This document shows positions 43,666-53,699 of a stretch of 64,000 nt of DNA, in pieces. Origin of the DNA: Methylovorus glucosotrophus (GTDB lineage: Bacteria; Pseudomonadota; Gammaproteobacteria; Burkholderiales; Methylophilaceae); NCBI RefSeq assembly GCF_009858335.1, contig NZ_VMSE01000002.1:62001-126000 (forward strand), read 5' to 3'. A model generated the notes under the pieces. That model saw only the letters and a list, made by a program, of their open reading frames with translations, made no database searches and was not told the origin of the DNA. The position numbers and the translations under genes were made by a program. How positions within the stretch are numbered: position 1 is the first letter of the stretch; each line of letters starts with the position of its first letter.

Positions 43666-45177
43666 CTAGCCTAAAAATAATTCATAGGCGGGGTTGTGGC
43701 TTTCATTCCAGTAGGGGTAACCCAGGTTCTGCAGGAAGTCGGCAAATGCCTGCTGGTCTTCAGGCGGAACCTGCATGCCGACCAGCACGCGGCCGAAGTC
43801 TGCGCCGTGGTTGCGATAATGAAACAGGCTGATGTTCCAGTTATGCCCCATGGTGTCGAGGAAATTCATCAACGCGCCGGGTTTTTCGGGGAATTCGAAA
43901 CGGTATACGCATTCATGCTTGGCTTGCGGGGCATGACCGCCGACCAGATGGCGCAGATGCAGCTTGGCCACTTCATTGTCGGTCAGGTCCAGCGTGGCCA
44001 GGCCATGCGCCTGCAGCATCTCGACCAGTGCCCGCGACTCCGCCGGATCCTGAATGGCAATGCCGACATAGATGTGGGCGGCCTGTGGATCGGAGTAGCG
44101 ATAATTGAATTCGGTAATGCTGCGGCCACCCAGCAGGCGGCAGAAGGTTTTGAACGAGCCTGGTTTTTCCGGAATCGTCACTGCCAGCACGGCCTCGCGC
44201 TTTTCGCCGATTTCGGCGCGCTCAGCGACAAAGCGCAGGCGATCAAAATTGATATTGGCGCCAGAGGCAATGCCAATCAGCGTTTTGCCTTGCAACTGGT
44301 GACGCTTGGCGTATTCCTTAAGTCCGGCGGTGGCAAGCGCACCAGCAGGCTCCAGAATCGAACGCGTGTCTTCAAACACATCCTTGATGGCGGCGCATAT
44401 GGCGTCGTTATCGACCAGTATCATTTCATCCACATACTCACGTGCCAGGCGGAAGGTTTCTTCACCGACCTGCTTGACGGCGGCGCCATCGGCAAACAGT
44501 CCGACCTGATCCAGCATCACGCGCTGGCCTTGATCCAGCGAAAGCTGCATGGCATTGGCGTCGCTTGCCTCTACGCCGATGATCTTGATCTCAGGGCGCA
44601 CCTGTTTGACATAAGCGGCAATGCCGGCAATCAGGCCGCCGCCACCTACGCAGCAGAAGATGGCTTCGATGGGCTCTGGATGCGCATCCAGGATTTCCAT
44701 GGCAATGGTACCCTGGCCTGCAATTACATAAGGGTCATCAAAGGGGTGTACAAAGGTCAGGCCTTGTTCCTGCTCCAGCTTGAGCGCATAGGCATAGGCG
44801 TCTGAGTAGGAGTCGCCTTGCAGCACGACTTCAGCGCCGCGATTTTTGACTGCATTGATCTTGATCATGGGCGTGGTGGTCGGCATCACGATCACGGCAC
44901 GGCAATTGAGCTTTTGCGCGGCGAGGGCGACACCTTGGGCATGGTTGCCGGCTGAGGCAGTGATCACGCCACGTTGCAATGCATCGGCGCTGAGATGCGC
45001 CATTTTGTTGTAGGCGCCGCGCAGCTTGAAGGAAAAAACCGGCTGCATGTCTTCGCGCTTGAGCAAAACCCGGTTGCCAATTCTGGCAGAGAGATTGGGC
45101 TGAAACTCCAGTGCGGTTTTGCTGGCGACGTCGTAGACGCGCGCAGAGCGAATTTTTTCCAGGTAGTCGTTTTTCAT
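43666..45177 (-). CDS. ilvA: Threonine ammonia-lyase (biosynthetic)
   Basis: A 503-residue IlvA starting MKNDYLEKIRSARVYDVA (an ATG at 45255 overlaps the divergent rpiA start and is rejected). The PLP Lys is in REDMQPVFSFKLRGAYNKM near residue 53. SAGNHAQGVALAA and CVGGGGLIAGIAAYVKQ bind cofactor phosphate. Two ACT-like regulatory domains (about residues 325-400 and 420-495) indicate the isoleucine-inhibited form. It makes 2-oxobutanoate for isoleucine synthesis. Confidence 0.95.
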   Translation of the reverse strand: MKNDYLEKIRSARVYDVASKTALEFQPNLSARIGNRVLLKREDMQPVFSFKLRGAYNKMAHLSADALQRGVITASAGNHAQGVALAAQKLNCRAVIVMPTTTPMIKINAVKNRGAEVVLQGDSYSDAYAYALKLEQEQGLTFVHPFDDPYVIAGQGTIAMEILDAHPEPIEAIFCCVGGGGLIAGIAAYVKQVRPEIKIIGVEASDANAMQLSLDQGQRVMLDQVGLFADGAAVKQVGEETFRLAREYVDEMILVDNDAICAAIKDVFEDTRSILEPAGALATAGLKEYAKRHQLQGKTLIGIASGANINFDRLRFVAERAEIGEKREAVLAVTIPEKPGSFKTFCRLLGGRSITEFNYRYSDPQAAHIYVGIAIQDPAESRALVEMLQAHGLATLDLTDNEVAKLHLRHLVGGHAPQAKHECVYRFEFPEKPGALMNFLDTMGHNWNISLFHYRNHGADFGRVLVGMQVPPEDQQAFADFLQNLGYPYWNESHNPAYELFLG

Positions 45178-45245
45178 TAGGGGGCCGGGCGTGTATGATT
45201 CAAGTTTGGACGTGATTATAAAGAAAACAGGTAGGTAAAAGTAAA

Positions 45246-45902
45246 ATGGCAACACAAGACGAATTGAAACAACAAGTAGCGAAGGCCGCGGTTGAATACG
45301 TTAAGGGCGGCATTATTGGGGTAGGCACTGGCTCTACTGCCAACTTTTTTATCGATGAACTGGCCAAGGTCAAAAGCAAGATTGATGGCGCGGTAGCAAG
45401 CTCGGAAGCCACTGCACAGCGGTTGCGCGCCCACGGCATTGAAGTATTTGACCTGAATAGCGTGGATGGCATGGAAATTTATGTCGATGGCGCCGATGAA
45501 ATCACTGAGCACATGCACATGCTGAAAGGCGGCGGCGGTGCTTTGACCCGCGAAAAAATCGTCGCAGCCTGTGCCAAGACATTTATCTGTATCTGTGATG
45601 CCAGCAAGTACGTGCCTGTGCTGGGCAAATTCCCGCTGCCAGTGGAAGTATTGCCCATGGCCCGCAGCCACGTGGCACGTGAACTGACCAAGCTGGGCGG
45701 TCAACCCAAGCTGCGCGACTTTACCACCGATAACGGCAACATCATTCTGGACGTGCATGGCCTGGAAATCCTCAACCCGGTTGAGATGGAAGCCAAGATC
45801 AACCAGATCGTGGGTGTTGTCACCAATGGTCTGTTCGCCGCGCGTCCTGCAGATGTTCTGCTGTTGGCCACGCCGGAAGGTGTGAAGACATACAAGCGCT
45901 AA
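45246..45902 (+). CDS. rpiA: Ribose-5-phosphate isomerase A
   Basis: A 218-residue Rpi[44 protein letters not shown] and [24 protein letters not shown] are the family motifs, with the catalytic Glu in ALTREK. It interconverts ribose 5-phosphate and ribulose 5-phosphate. It is divergent from ilvA across a 68-nt promoter region. Confidence 0.96.
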   Translation: MATQDELKQQVAKAAVEYVKGGIIGVGTGSTANFFIDELAKVKSKIDGAVASSEATAQRLRAHGIEVFDLNSVDGMEIYVDGADEITEHMHMLKGGGGALTREKIVAACAKTFICICDASKYVPVLGKFPLPVEVLPMARSHVARELTKLGGQPKLRDFTTDNGNIILDVHGLEILNPVEMEAKINQIVGVVTNGLFAARPADVLLLATPEGVKTYKR

Positions 45903-45992
45903 TGACGCGCCGCTGCTGAGAGGGTCTGGTGCCTGCGCCAGGCCACTCAGTCCGATAATTCGGGAAGATGAAGCGGTTGGGGGTTGTGCGGG

Positions 45993-46026
45993 CAGACATC
46001 AAACTGTCACATTCGCTGATTACACT
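45993..46026 (+). promoter_or_regulatory. Likely Pho box and promoter of phoU-ppx
   Basis: CAGACATCAAACTGTCAC at 45993-46010 matches 15 of 18 positions of the consensus CTGTCATAAAACTGTCAC. Ten nt later TACACT (46021-46026) fits a -10 element, the spacing expected for PhoB-activated promoters. The phoU start is 58 nt further on. Confidence 0.6.
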
Positions 46027-46083
46027 ACAGCGCTCACTTGATGACTGACCTGCGCTCTACATACTGAATAAAGGATCTGCGCT

Positions 46084-46791
46084 ATGCAATTTGAACATAC
46101 TTTCAAGCAATACGATGCCGAACTGGAAGCCGTCCGCGCCAAAGTGCTCCAGATGGGTGGCCTGGTGGAGCAGCAGATCGTCAATGCGCTGGATGCATTG
46201 GTGAATGCCAACGCCAGTCTGGCCGAAAGCGTCATTGCCAACGATCACCGCGTGAATGGTCTCGAAGTGCAGGTGGATGAAGACTGCAGTCATATCATTG
46301 CCCGTCGCCAGCCCGCTGCCGGCGATTTGCGCATGATCATGATGATGGTCAAGACCATTACCGATCTCGAGCGTATTGGTGACGAGGCGACCAAGATTGC
46401 CCGCGTTGCCCAGAAAATCTACGAATCCGACCGCATGTACACCCCACGGTTTGCTGAAATCAAAACCATGGTGGGCCTGGTGCGCGAAATGCTGCGTACT
46501 TCGCTGGATGCGTTTGCCCGCCTGGACGTCAGCAAGACTGTGGATGTTGCCCGTCAGGATGAGCAAGTCGATGAGCAATTCCGTGCCGCCATGCGTCAAC
46601 TGATCACCTTCATGCTGGAAGATCCCCGTACCATCTCCATGTCACTGGAAGTGCTGTTTGTGGCCAAGGCGGTGGAGCGTATCGGTGATCATGCCAAAAA
46701 CATCGCCGAATACGTGGTGTACATGGTAAAGGGCAAGGATGTGCGCCACACCAGCATGGAAGAAATGGAACGCGAAACGCTGCAGTCCTGA
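46084..46791 (+). CDS. phoU: Phosphate-signalling regulator PhoU
   Basis: A 235-residue PhoU with the two three-helix repeats. HTFKQYDAELEAVRAKVLQMGGLVEQQI opens the first, ERIGDEATKIARVAQ carries its metal-binding Glu/Asp motif, and VERIGDHAKNIAEYVVYMV is the second. It restrains the PhoR-PhoB response to phosphate through the Pst transporter. No pst genes are nearby; instead ppx follows and ppk is convergent, tying phosphate sensing to polyphosphate turnover. GAATAAAGGA precedes the ATG. Confidence 0.95.
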   Translation: MQFEHTFKQYDAELEAVRAKVLQMGGLVEQQIVNALDALVNANASLAESVIANDHRVNGLEVQVDEDCSHIIARRQPAAGDLRMIMMMVKTITDLERIGDEATKIARVAQKIYESDRMYTPRFAEIKTMVGLVREMLRTSLDAFARLDVSKTVDVARQDEQVDEQFRAAMRQLITFMLEDPRTISMSLEVLFVAKAVERIGDHAKNIAEYVVYMVKGKDVRHTSMEEMERETLQS

Positions 46792-46810
46792 TTCCGGGAG
46801 CCTGCATCGC

Positions 46811-46849
46811 AAACCCCGTCTCTCCAGATCACCGGAAGACGGGGTTTTT
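46811..46849 (+). terminator. Terminator between phoU and ppx
   Basis: AAACCCCGTCT (46811-46821) pairs with AGACGGGGTTT (46837-46847) and T's follow. ppx therefore may use its own promoter, perhaps the TATACT near 46884, or rely on read-through. Confidence 0.85.
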
Positions 46850-46923
46850 GTCTTGAGGTGCGCCAATCGGGCATTTCAGGATTTATACTAAGAATTCATC
46901 ACCTCATATCTCCAAAGGTTGTT

Positions 46924-48414
46924 TTGGCTACACAAATACCGGCACCTACTGAAATTGCCGCAGTAGATCTAGGCTCCAACAGTTTCCGTCTGCAATTGGC
47001 CAAAGTGGTCGATGGTCATCTTATTTTTCATGACTCCCTGCGCGAAGCGGTGCGGTTGGGTGCTGGCCTGGGCAAAGACAAACGCCTGGATGAAGACGCG
47101 CAGCGTCGCGCCATCGAGTGCCTGAAGCGTTTTGGCGAACGCCTGCGCGGTTTGCCGCCGCATGCCGTCCGAGCAGTGGCAACCAATACCTTTCGAGTTG
47201 CCAAAAATGCACCACAGTTACTGAAAGAGGCCGAAGCGGCCTTGGGCTTTCCGATCGAAATCATCGCCGGGCGTGAAGAGGCCCGCATGATTTTTGTGGG
47301 CGTCAGTCATTGCCTGCCACTATGCGAACACAAGCGGCTGGTGATTGATATTGGCGGCGGCTCTACTGAATTCATTGTTGGCGAGGGTGTTGAGCCTATC
47401 CAGATGGAAAGCCTCTATATGGGCTGTGTCAGTTACAGCCTGCGGTTTTTCCCGGAAGGCCGCCTGACGGAAGACAACTTTGAGCAGGCTCGCATTGCAG
47501 CCGCGACTGAAATTCAGGCAATCCGCAAAAATTTCTCGTCATCCAACTGGCAGGAGGCGGTGGGCTCCTCCGGCACGGCACGTTCGCTGGGTGAAATCAT
47601 TCGCCTGAATGGCCTGAGCGACGGCAGCATTACCTATGAAGGATTGCGTTTTATCCGGCAGCAATTGATCAAGGCGCGTGATATCAAGAAAATCGAGCTG
47701 GCCGGTGTCAGCGCAGATCGCGCGGCGGTATTACCGGGCGGCCTTTCCATCATGCTGGCGGCATTTGAGGCGCTCAACATCGACAAGATGACAACTGCCG
47801 ACACCGCGCTGCGTGAAGGCGTGCTGTATGAGCTGCTGGGCCGCATTCATCATCATGACACCCGCGAAGCGACGGTGAGCAGCTTCATGCGGCGCTACCA
47901 TGTGGATGCCGCCCAAGCCAAGCGCGTACACAGGCTGGCGCTGGATTTGCTGGCGCAGGTTAGTGACCAGTTGCGTATGGACGTGAGCAAGGCAGAAAAC
48001 TACCTGACCTGGGCTGCCAAGCTGCACGAGATTGGCATATCCATTGCGCATAGTGGCTATCACAAGCATTCGGCCTATGTGATTGAGAATGCGGATATGC
48101 CCGGCTTTTCAAAAATGGATCAGGAGACCCTGGGCTTTCTGGTGCGGGCGCAACGCCGCTCACTTGCCAAGCTGGCGGTGCCCATGTTGTCGGACGATCA
48201 TTGCCTGCTGGTGCTGATTTTGCGTCTGGCGGTGCTGTTCCATCGCAGTCGCCTGAGCGACCGGCAGCCCAAACTGGGTCTGAAAGGGCACGGTCAGCGC
48301 TTTGAGTTATCAGTGGAGCCAGGCTGGCTGAGTGAAAATCCGCTCACCGATGCCGAATTGCGTAATGAAGTGGATTACTGGCGCGAGATTGGTATTAGCC
48401 TGACTCTGGTGTGA
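46924..48414 (+). CDS. ppx: Exopolyphosphatase Ppx (Ppx/GppA family)
   Basis: About 496 residues. I place the start at TTG 46924 (MATQIPAPTEIAAVDLGSNS), which has AAAGG six bases upstream; an ATG at 46858 lies inside sequence unlike the family. The N-terminal actin-fold domain has IAAVDLGSNSFRLQLA, AVATNTFRVAKN, EEARMIFVGV and LVIDIGGGSTEFIVG. The C-terminal half (from about residue 310) is an HD-like helical domain. It removes terminal phosphates from polyphosphate. It is convergent with ppk, the synthesising enzyme. Confidence 0.93.
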   Translation: MATQIPAPTEIAAVDLGSNSFRLQLAKVVDGHLIFHDSLREAVRLGAGLGKDKRLDEDAQRRAIECLKRFGERLRGLPPHAVRAVATNTFRVAKNAPQLLKEAEAALGFPIEIIAGREEARMIFVGVSHCLPLCEHKRLVIDIGGGSTEFIVGEGVEPIQMESLYMGCVSYSLRFFPEGRLTEDNFEQARIAAATEIQAIRKNFSSSNWQEAVGSSGTARSLGEIIRLNGLSDGSITYEGLRFIRQQLIKARDIKKIELAGVSADRAAVLPGGLSIMLAAFEALNIDKMTTADTALREGVLYELLGRIHHHDTREATVSSFMRRYHVDAAQAKRVHRLALDLLAQVSDQLRMDVSKAENYLTWAAKLHEIGISIAHSGYHKHSAYVIENADMPGFSKMDQETLGFLVRAQRRSLAKLAVPMLSDDHCLLVLILRLAVLFHRSRLSDRQPKLGLKGHGQRFELSVEPGWLSENPLTDAELRNEVDYWREIGISLTLV

Positions 48415-48502
48415 TGAGCAGTCGACTGGTTTGACTTGGCATTTAAGCTTGCAAGATTGGGCTGCTTTGAGCGCCACGCCTTCATCTTAACCTGAGGAAA
48501 TT

Positions 48503-48541
48503 CAATATGCCCGGCAAGGTAATTCCTTGCCGGGCATATTG
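48503..48541. terminator. Convergent hairpin between ppx and ppk
   Basis: A perfect 17-bp stem (48503-48519 and 48525-48541) with loop TAATT. It ends 3 nt before the ppk stop codon. There is no strong U-tract on either side, but the position suggests bidirectional termination. Confidence 0.7.
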
Positions 48542-48543
48542 CT

Positions 48544-50628
48544 CTAAATCTCCGGTGGCAGGTCCTGCCCCAGCTCCTGAATCAGGAAGTTCTGAGCGCT
48601 GAAGGCGGTGCCGCGACGTGCCGGACGTAATTTGTACGTCCCGTCTGGCAGCATTTCCCAGGCGTTCATATTGTCTTTCAGATAAGGCTCCAAGCCTTCA
48701 CGAATCACGCGCTTTTTCACCTTGGCATCCAGTATCGGCAGGCATACTTCAATCCGGCGGAAGAAGTTGCGGTACATCCAGTCGGCGCTGGCGAGGTACA
48801 CATCCTCAGCCCGGTTATTGTAGAAGTAGAAAATGCGGGTGTGTTCCAGAAAGCGTCCAACAATCGAGCGCACGCGGATATTGTCCGATACACCGGGGAT
48901 GCCGGGTTTAAGTGCACAAACGCCCCGTACGATGAGGTCGATTTCCACGCCAGCTGCCGAGGCGTCATACAACGCGCGGATGATGTCCGAATCCAGCAAG
49001 GCATTCATCTTGGCGATAATGCGCGCTTTCTTGCCGGATTTGGCTATCTCCATTTCGTTCTGGATGGCCTTGATCAGCCGTTGGTGCAGAGTGAATGGCG
49101 ATTGCCACAGGTGGCGCAGCTTGCTGGCCTTGCCTAATCCTGTCAGTTGGGCAAACACATCATTCACGTCTTCGCAGATTTCTTCCTGGCAGGTCAGCAA
49201 GCCAAAATCGGTATACAGACGGGCGGTACGCTGGTGGTAATTGCCAGTCGACAAGTGCACATAGCGACGCAGTTTGTCATCTTCACGTCTAACCACCATG
49301 GCCATCTTGGCGTGCGTCTTGTGGCCCACTACGCCATAAATCACATGAGCACCGGCATTTTCCAGTTTGGCGGCCCAGTTGATGTTGGCTTCTTCATCGA
49401 AACGCGCCAGCAGTTCCACTACGACCGTGACTTCCTTGCCGCGGCGCGCCGCCTCAATCAGCGATTGCATCAGGGTGGAATCAGCGCTGGTGCGATAAAA
49501 GGTCTGCTTGATCGCCAGCACCGTAGGGTCTTCCGACGCCTGCTTGATGAACTCGATGACCGGGTTGAACGATTGGTAAGGATGATGCAAGAGCACATCG
49601 CCCTTGCGGATTACCTTGAATATGTCGGCTTCCTTGGCGAATTCCTTGGGTGCGCTGGGGGTGTAGCGCGCAAACTTCAGCTCTGGGCGGTCCACCCAGT
49701 CTGGTACTTGCATCAGCCGCACCAGATTGACGATGCCATTTACCTGATAGAGGTCTTCTGGCCCCAGGCCAAACTGGCCCAGCAGGAAGGATGACATGGC
49801 TGGTGGGCAACTGTCGGCGACTTCGAGCCGCACAGCGTCCCCATACTGACGGTGCGAAAGTTCGCCCTGCAGCGCGATGCGCAAGTCTTTGGTTTCTTCA
49901 TCGTCCAGATTGAGGTCGCTGTCGCGTGTCACGCGGAACTGGTAGCAGCCTTTGACCTGCATGCCGGAGAACAGCTCATCCACATGCGCATGCAGGATGG
50001 AGGACAGGAAGACAAAGCCATATTCGCAACCTGCGATATCGCTGGGCAAGCGAATCACACGGGGCAACGCGCGCGGCGCTTGTACCACGGCAACGCCGGA
50101 ATTACGGCCAAAGGCATCCTTGCCTTCGAGCTCCACCGCAAAGTTAAGACTCTTGTTCAGTACGCGCGGAAACGGATGCGATGGATCCAGCCCGATAGGC
50201 GTGAGGATGGGCATCAGCTCGCGGAAGAAATAATTGCGTATCCATTCACGCTGGGTATCGTTCCAGTGTCCACGACGCAGGAAGCGGATATCGAGCTGCG
50301 CCAGTTGCGGCAGCACGATGTTATTGAGGATGTTGTACTGGTGATCAACCAGCTCGTGGGATTCGCTGCTGATTTTTTCAAATGCCTGCTTGGGCATCAG
50401 GCCATCCGGGCCTACATGCAGCGAGTTGTATTTGATTTGCTCTTTGAGTCCGGCTACGCGAACTTCAAAGAATTCGTCCATATTGCTGCTGAAAATACAG
50501 AGGAATTTGAGGCGCTCAAGCAGTGGGACACGTTCGTCTTCGGCTTGGGCCAGCACGCGGCGGTTGAAGGCAAGAATGCCGAGTTCGCGATTTACAAAGT
50601 ATTCTGGGCTCAATTTGAGTGGGAACAA
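48544..50628 (-). CDS. ppk: Polyphosphate kinase 1
   Basis: A 694-residue Ppk1 with the N, H, C1 and C2 domains. FVNRELGILAFNRRVLAQA opens the N domain. The autophosphorylated His is in VVGHKTHAKMAMVVRRE (about residue 440), and the second conserved His is in GRFLEHTRIFYFYN (about 600). It makes polyphosphate from ATP reversibly. It lies upstream of yggX's terminator on the opposite side and is convergent with ppx. Confidence 0.96.
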   Translation of the reverse strand: MFPLKLSPEYFVNRELGILAFNRRVLAQAEDERVPLLERLKFLCIFSSNMDEFFEVRVAGLKEQIKYNSLHVGPDGLMPKQAFEKISSESHELVDHQYNILNNIVLPQLAQLDIRFLRRGHWNDTQREWIRNYFFRELMPILTPIGLDPSHPFPRVLNKSLNFAVELEGKDAFGRNSGVAVVQAPRALPRVIRLPSDIAGCEYGFVFLSSILHAHVDELFSGMQVKGCYQFRVTRDSDLNLDDEETKDLRIALQGELSHRQYGDAVRLEVADSCPPAMSSFLLGQFGLGPEDLYQVNGIVNLVRLMQVPDWVDRPELKFARYTPSAPKEFAKEADIFKVIRKGDVLLHHPYQSFNPVIEFIKQASEDPTVLAIKQTFYRTSADSTLMQSLIEAARRGKEVTVVVELLARFDEEANINWAAKLENAGAHVIYGVVGHKTHAKMAMVVRREDDKLRRYVHLSTGNYHQRTARLYTDFGLLTCQEEICEDVNDVFAQLTGLGKASKLRHLWQSPFTLHQRLIKAIQNEMEIAKSGKKARIIAKMNALLDSDIIRALYDASAAGVEIDLIVRGVCALKPGIPGVSDNIRVRSIVGRFLEHTRIFYFYNNRAEDVYLASADWMYRNFFRRIEVCLPILDAKVKKRVIREGLEPYLKDNMNAWEMLPDGTYKLRPARRGTAFSAQNFLIQELGQDLPPEI

Positions 50629-50659
50629 AATTAAAACCTCACTCTACTGATGCAATATG

Positions 50660-50705
50660 ACAAAACGATGACTCATGTGAAGGTTTTGTAAACACATGGG
50701 TCATC
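50660..50705 (-). terminator. Terminator after yggX
   Basis: On the minus strand GATGACCCATGTG (50693-50705) pairs with CACATGAGTCATC (50667-50679), one G-T, and GTTTTG follows. It lies between yggX and the ppk promoter region. Confidence 0.7.
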
Positions 50706-50726
50706 GCTCATGATGGCGTTTTTTAA

Positions 50727-50999
50727 TTAATCTTTAGGTGGAACATAGCCAGAAGCGGTATCTGCCCCGCTGCCAAAAAAGTAGGCTTCGGTTTGCTGGG
50801 AGAGATATTTGCGTGCTTGCGGGTCCGCCAGGCTCAGCCGGTTTTCATTCACCAGCATGGTTTGTTGCTTGAGCCAGCCAGCCCAGGCTTCTTTGGAAAC
50901 GTTTTCATAAATACGTTTACCGAGCTCCCCAGGGTAAGGGGGGAAATCCAGGCCTTCCGCGTCATGTCCCAATTTAACGCAATGTACAGTCCGTGCCAT
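50727..50999 (-). CDS. yggX: Fe(2+)-trafficking / oxidative damage protection protein
   Basis: A 90-residue YggX starting [24 protein letters not shown]. The conserved Cys7 and the motifs [22 protein letters not shown] and NEYRLS-like [16 protein letters not shown] match the family. It protects iron-sulfur enzymes against oxidants and binds ferrous iron weakly. Longer in-frame extensions upstream to 51191 do not resemble the family. It follows a TonB receptor gene by 139 nt. Confidence 0.94.
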   Translation of the reverse strand: MARTVHCVKLGHDAEGLDFPPYPGELGKRIYENVSKEAWAGWLKQQTMLVNENRLSLADPQARKYLSQQTEAYFFGSGADTASGYVPPKD

Positions 51000-51138
51000 A
51001 AGTGTTCTATCTCGCAAATGCCAAAACGACATGATAACGCATGGGGTATGCCGGGGGTAGCTCTGCTTGGGCCTGGTAAGGCGCGGGAGGGATGGAAAGA
51101 GAGGGCGTGAGGCAGATGCTGCCCCACGCCCGATACGA

Positions 51139-53208
51139 CTAGAATGCGCCGCGCAAGCCGACCATGATGGAACGGCCACCCATGGGGGCAATGTCCTTCA
51201 GGTAGGAAGTGTGATCACGAATCTCTTCGTTCAACAGATTGTAGGCCTTGGCAAAAGCCTCCAGATAAAACTTTGAGGGAATGCGATAGGTGGCTGTCAG
51301 GTTGACCTGGGTGTAACCATTGGTGGCCAGTTCTGCATCTGCCGTCCGGTCTTGCTTGAAGGCATGCAACACATCCAGCTTGGAGCCGAAGCGATCCAGC
51401 TGGTACAAAAAGCCGAAGCCCAGCTTGAGTGGCGCAATGCGTGGCAGTGGTTCGCCGGTATCACGGTTGGTGGCGCGCACATAATCGCCGCGCAGGGTCA
51501 GGTCGAGGTCGCCTGTGCCTTCGTATACGCGGAATTTGCCTTCGCCTTCCAGGCCTTTGAAAATGGCAGGTACCTGCAGAATTTGTGCCTCGGTGAGATC
51601 ACCCCCCACCACGCCATCTTCATCCACTTGCCGCCCGGTATTGTTGAGCGTGATGAAATTGTTGAAGCGGGTGTAGAAGGCGCCCACGCTGAAACTGTTT
51701 TTGCCCTCTTTCCAGCGCAGTTGGGTATCCACGCCATTCGAGCGCTCCACATCCAGATTGCTGTTACCAATTTCGTATTGGGCGGTGGCGACGTGAGCGC
51801 CATTGGCATACAGCTCGTTGTAGCTGGGGGCGCGTTCGTTATGCGAGAGATTGCCTACCAGCGACCATGTGGGTGTCAGTGTATACAAGGCGCCAAATGC
51901 AGCGCTACGCGGTGCAAAATCACGCGAAACTGCCGGGCCAAATTTTCCGCCGCCATTCGAATCCACATCTACTTGCTCAGCACGGCCCCCAAGGCTTAAT
52001 TTCAATGCATCCAGCGGCAGCTCTTCGTATACATACAGGGCTTTGCTGTCGGTGCTGTTTTTGGGAATGAAGGCTTCTTCGCCCAAGGCCTGGAAGCGGG
52101 AGTTTTGCAGTTGCAGCCCCACCACGCCAGACAGCGGCCCGATGTTGCCGTGGCGCGCCTCAATGGAAGTTTCCAGGCCGCGGTTACGGAATGTCGTGCC
52201 TACCGCGCCATCTTCGATTTCCTGATGCTGGTAATCGGTATGCGCCATCTTGACCTTGACTGCCTGCACGATATTGCCGAGATCGCGGAATTCGGAGGCG
52301 AAGTCCCAGCGTTGGCTGTCCATGTCGATACGGACATCTTTTTCTGCCACCGTGCCGTAATTGCTGTTGTAGTCAGAGAACGAAAGCCCGGCATAGCCAT
52401 TACCGAAATTCACCGACGCGCCCAATGCGCCGCCATCGGAGCGTGCAGCACTATTAACCAGGCGGCCGCTGTCTTCACGCGCTGTGCCATCTGCTTCACT
52501 TTTACGACGAGAAACCGCATAGCCGGGTATATCCAGGTCGTCGGTTTTGCGTTCGTAGGCATCCGCGTGCAATGTCAGAACCCCATTGCCAGCATCAATG
52601 ACGGCAGCGCCGCTCTTCTGGTTATCGGCGCCACCCAGGCGGACTTCGCCACGACCTGTCACGCCATCAATCGCTTCTTTGGGAATACGATGATCAATCG
52701 CGTTGACCACGCCACCAACGGCGCTACCGCCATACAGCAATGCGGCCGGGCCGCGTACTACATCAATCTGCTCAATGACTAAGGGATCCAATGCCACGGC
52801 ATGGTCCGGGCTTAATGCAGAGGCATCCAGAATGCCGACCCCGTTTTGCATGATGCGAACGCGGTCATTATCCAGCCCGCGTATTACGGGGCGTGAAGCA
52901 TTCGGCCCAAAATAACTGGAACTGACGCCGGGGATGGATTTCAGGGTTTCGCCCAGTGTGCTTTCCCGTTGCAGGGACAATTCGCGGCCGCTTAGTACTG
53001 AGACTGGTGTTACCAGCGCATCGGAATCTACACCCAACGGGTTGGCAGTCACGGCCACGGGCGCTAATTGCAGCGTGGTGGAAGGTTTTGTGGTGTCATC
53101 TGCAGCATAAGCGTGGCTTGCAGACAGGGCTGGACTGAACGCCAAAGCGATAGCCATGAATAATTTTTTGCGTGCGCCAGGGCGCGCGGCAGGGGAGATC
53201 GGCAGCAT
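51139..53208 (-). CDS. TonB-dependent receptor, ZnuD-like
   Basis: A 689-residue receptor. A basic N-terminus and hydrophobic core ([20 protein letters not shown], then YAADD) form the signal peptide. The TonB box region [12 protein letters not shown], plug [20 protein letters not shown] and [20 protein letters not shown] follow. The barrel has [19 protein letters not shown] and FNNFITL, and ends [19 protein letters not shown]...GLRGAF. The ending and NGAHVAT loop resemble the zinc receptor ZnuD of Neisseria, so a metal or metallophore ligand is likely. A small His/Cys-rich secreted protein is encoded just upstream. No Zur-like box was found. Confidence 0.82.
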   Translation of the reverse strand: MLPISPAARPGARKKLFMAIALAFSPALSASHAYAADDTTKPSTTLQLAPVAVTANPLGVDSDALVTPVSVLSGRELSLQRESTLGETLKSIPGVSSSYFGPNASRPVIRGLDNDRVRIMQNGVGILDASALSPDHAVALDPLVIEQIDVVRGPAALLYGGSAVGGVVNAIDHRIPKEAIDGVTGRGEVRLGGADNQKSGAAVIDAGNGVLTLHADAYERKTDDLDIPGYAVSRRKSEADGTAREDSGRLVNSAARSDGGALGASVNFGNGYAGLSFSDYNSNYGTVAEKDVRIDMDSQRWDFASEFRDLGNIVQAVKVKMAHTDYQHQEIEDGAVGTTFRNRGLETSIEARHGNIGPLSGVVGLQLQNSRFQALGEEAFIPKNSTDSKALYVYEELPLDALKLSLGGRAEQVDVDSNGGGKFGPAVSRDFAPRSAAFGALYTLTPTWSLVGNLSHNERAPSYNELYANGAHVATAQYEIGNSNLDVERSNGVDTQLRWKEGKNSFSVGAFYTRFNNFITLNNTGRQVDEDGVVGGDLTEAQILQVPAIFKGLEGEGKFRVYEGTGDLDLTLRGDYVRATNRDTGEPLPRIAPLKLGFGFLYQLDRFGSKLDVLHAFKQDRTADAELATNGYTQVNLTATYRIPSKFYLEAFAKAYNLLNEEIRDHTSYLKDIAPMGGRSIMVGLRGAF

Positions 53209-53273
53209 GGGAAAACCTCAATTGCATAAACATGAGTGGAGTGTCGGCGACTAACCGGCACAGCGAACAATGG

Positions 53274-53579
53274 TTATGCAGCGGAGGGAGGAGCGCGCGC
53301 TGAGAAGTGGCTGGAAAATGCAGGATGGTACGGGGTGCTCTGGTCGTGCCAGGCCAACTCCGAAAACGGTACTACGGGGATAGCGTGGATAGCTGGCTGC
53401 AGGCCTGCTGCCAACTCGCCAAAGCTAAGGCATTTGTCACAGAAACCACCATGAGGCGAAGCATCCTGCTTTTGCGAAAGAATATCCGTGTAGTGCGATA
53501 TTTCATGCACGGCGGCGCTCTGTTGGCCAAAGGCAAACAGGAACACGAGCGATACAGTGAGAAATATGCGACGCAACAT
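53274..53579 (-). CDS. Small secreted His/Cys protein, DUF2946-like
   Basis: A 101-residue protein. MLRRIFLTVSLVFLFAFGQ is a signal peptide or membrane anchor. The mature part has AAVHEISHYTD, HGGFCDKCLSFGELAAG and several more His residues, a likely metal site (HxxxH, CxxC). Small proteins of this kind commonly precede metal-related TonB receptors, as here, 65 nt before the ZnuD-like gene. Its biochemical role is unknown; metal capture or receptor partner are guesses. Confidence 0.7.
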   Translation of the reverse strand: MLRRIFLTVSLVFLFAFGQQSAAVHEISHYTDILSQKQDASPHGGFCDKCLSFGELAAGLQPAIHAIPVVPFSELAWHDQSTPYHPAFSSHFSARAPPSAA

Positions 53580-53645
53580 AGTTGCAAGTTTAGCAGAAAT
53601 TTACACAAGACGGACAGGGACCAAGCATCGCATACATTTGTGACA

Positions 53646-53679
53646 CTAAAAATAACAAAAGGCCGCTATCGCGGCCTTT
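53646..53679 (-). terminator. Terminator of sodB
   Basis: AAAGGCCGC (53658-53666) and GCGGCCTTT (53671-53679) pair around a four-base loop, with TTGTTATTTTT downstream on the minus strand. It begins 20 nt after the sodB stop. Confidence 0.88.
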
Positions 53680-53699
53680 GTGTCTGCTAGCTTAATTGC

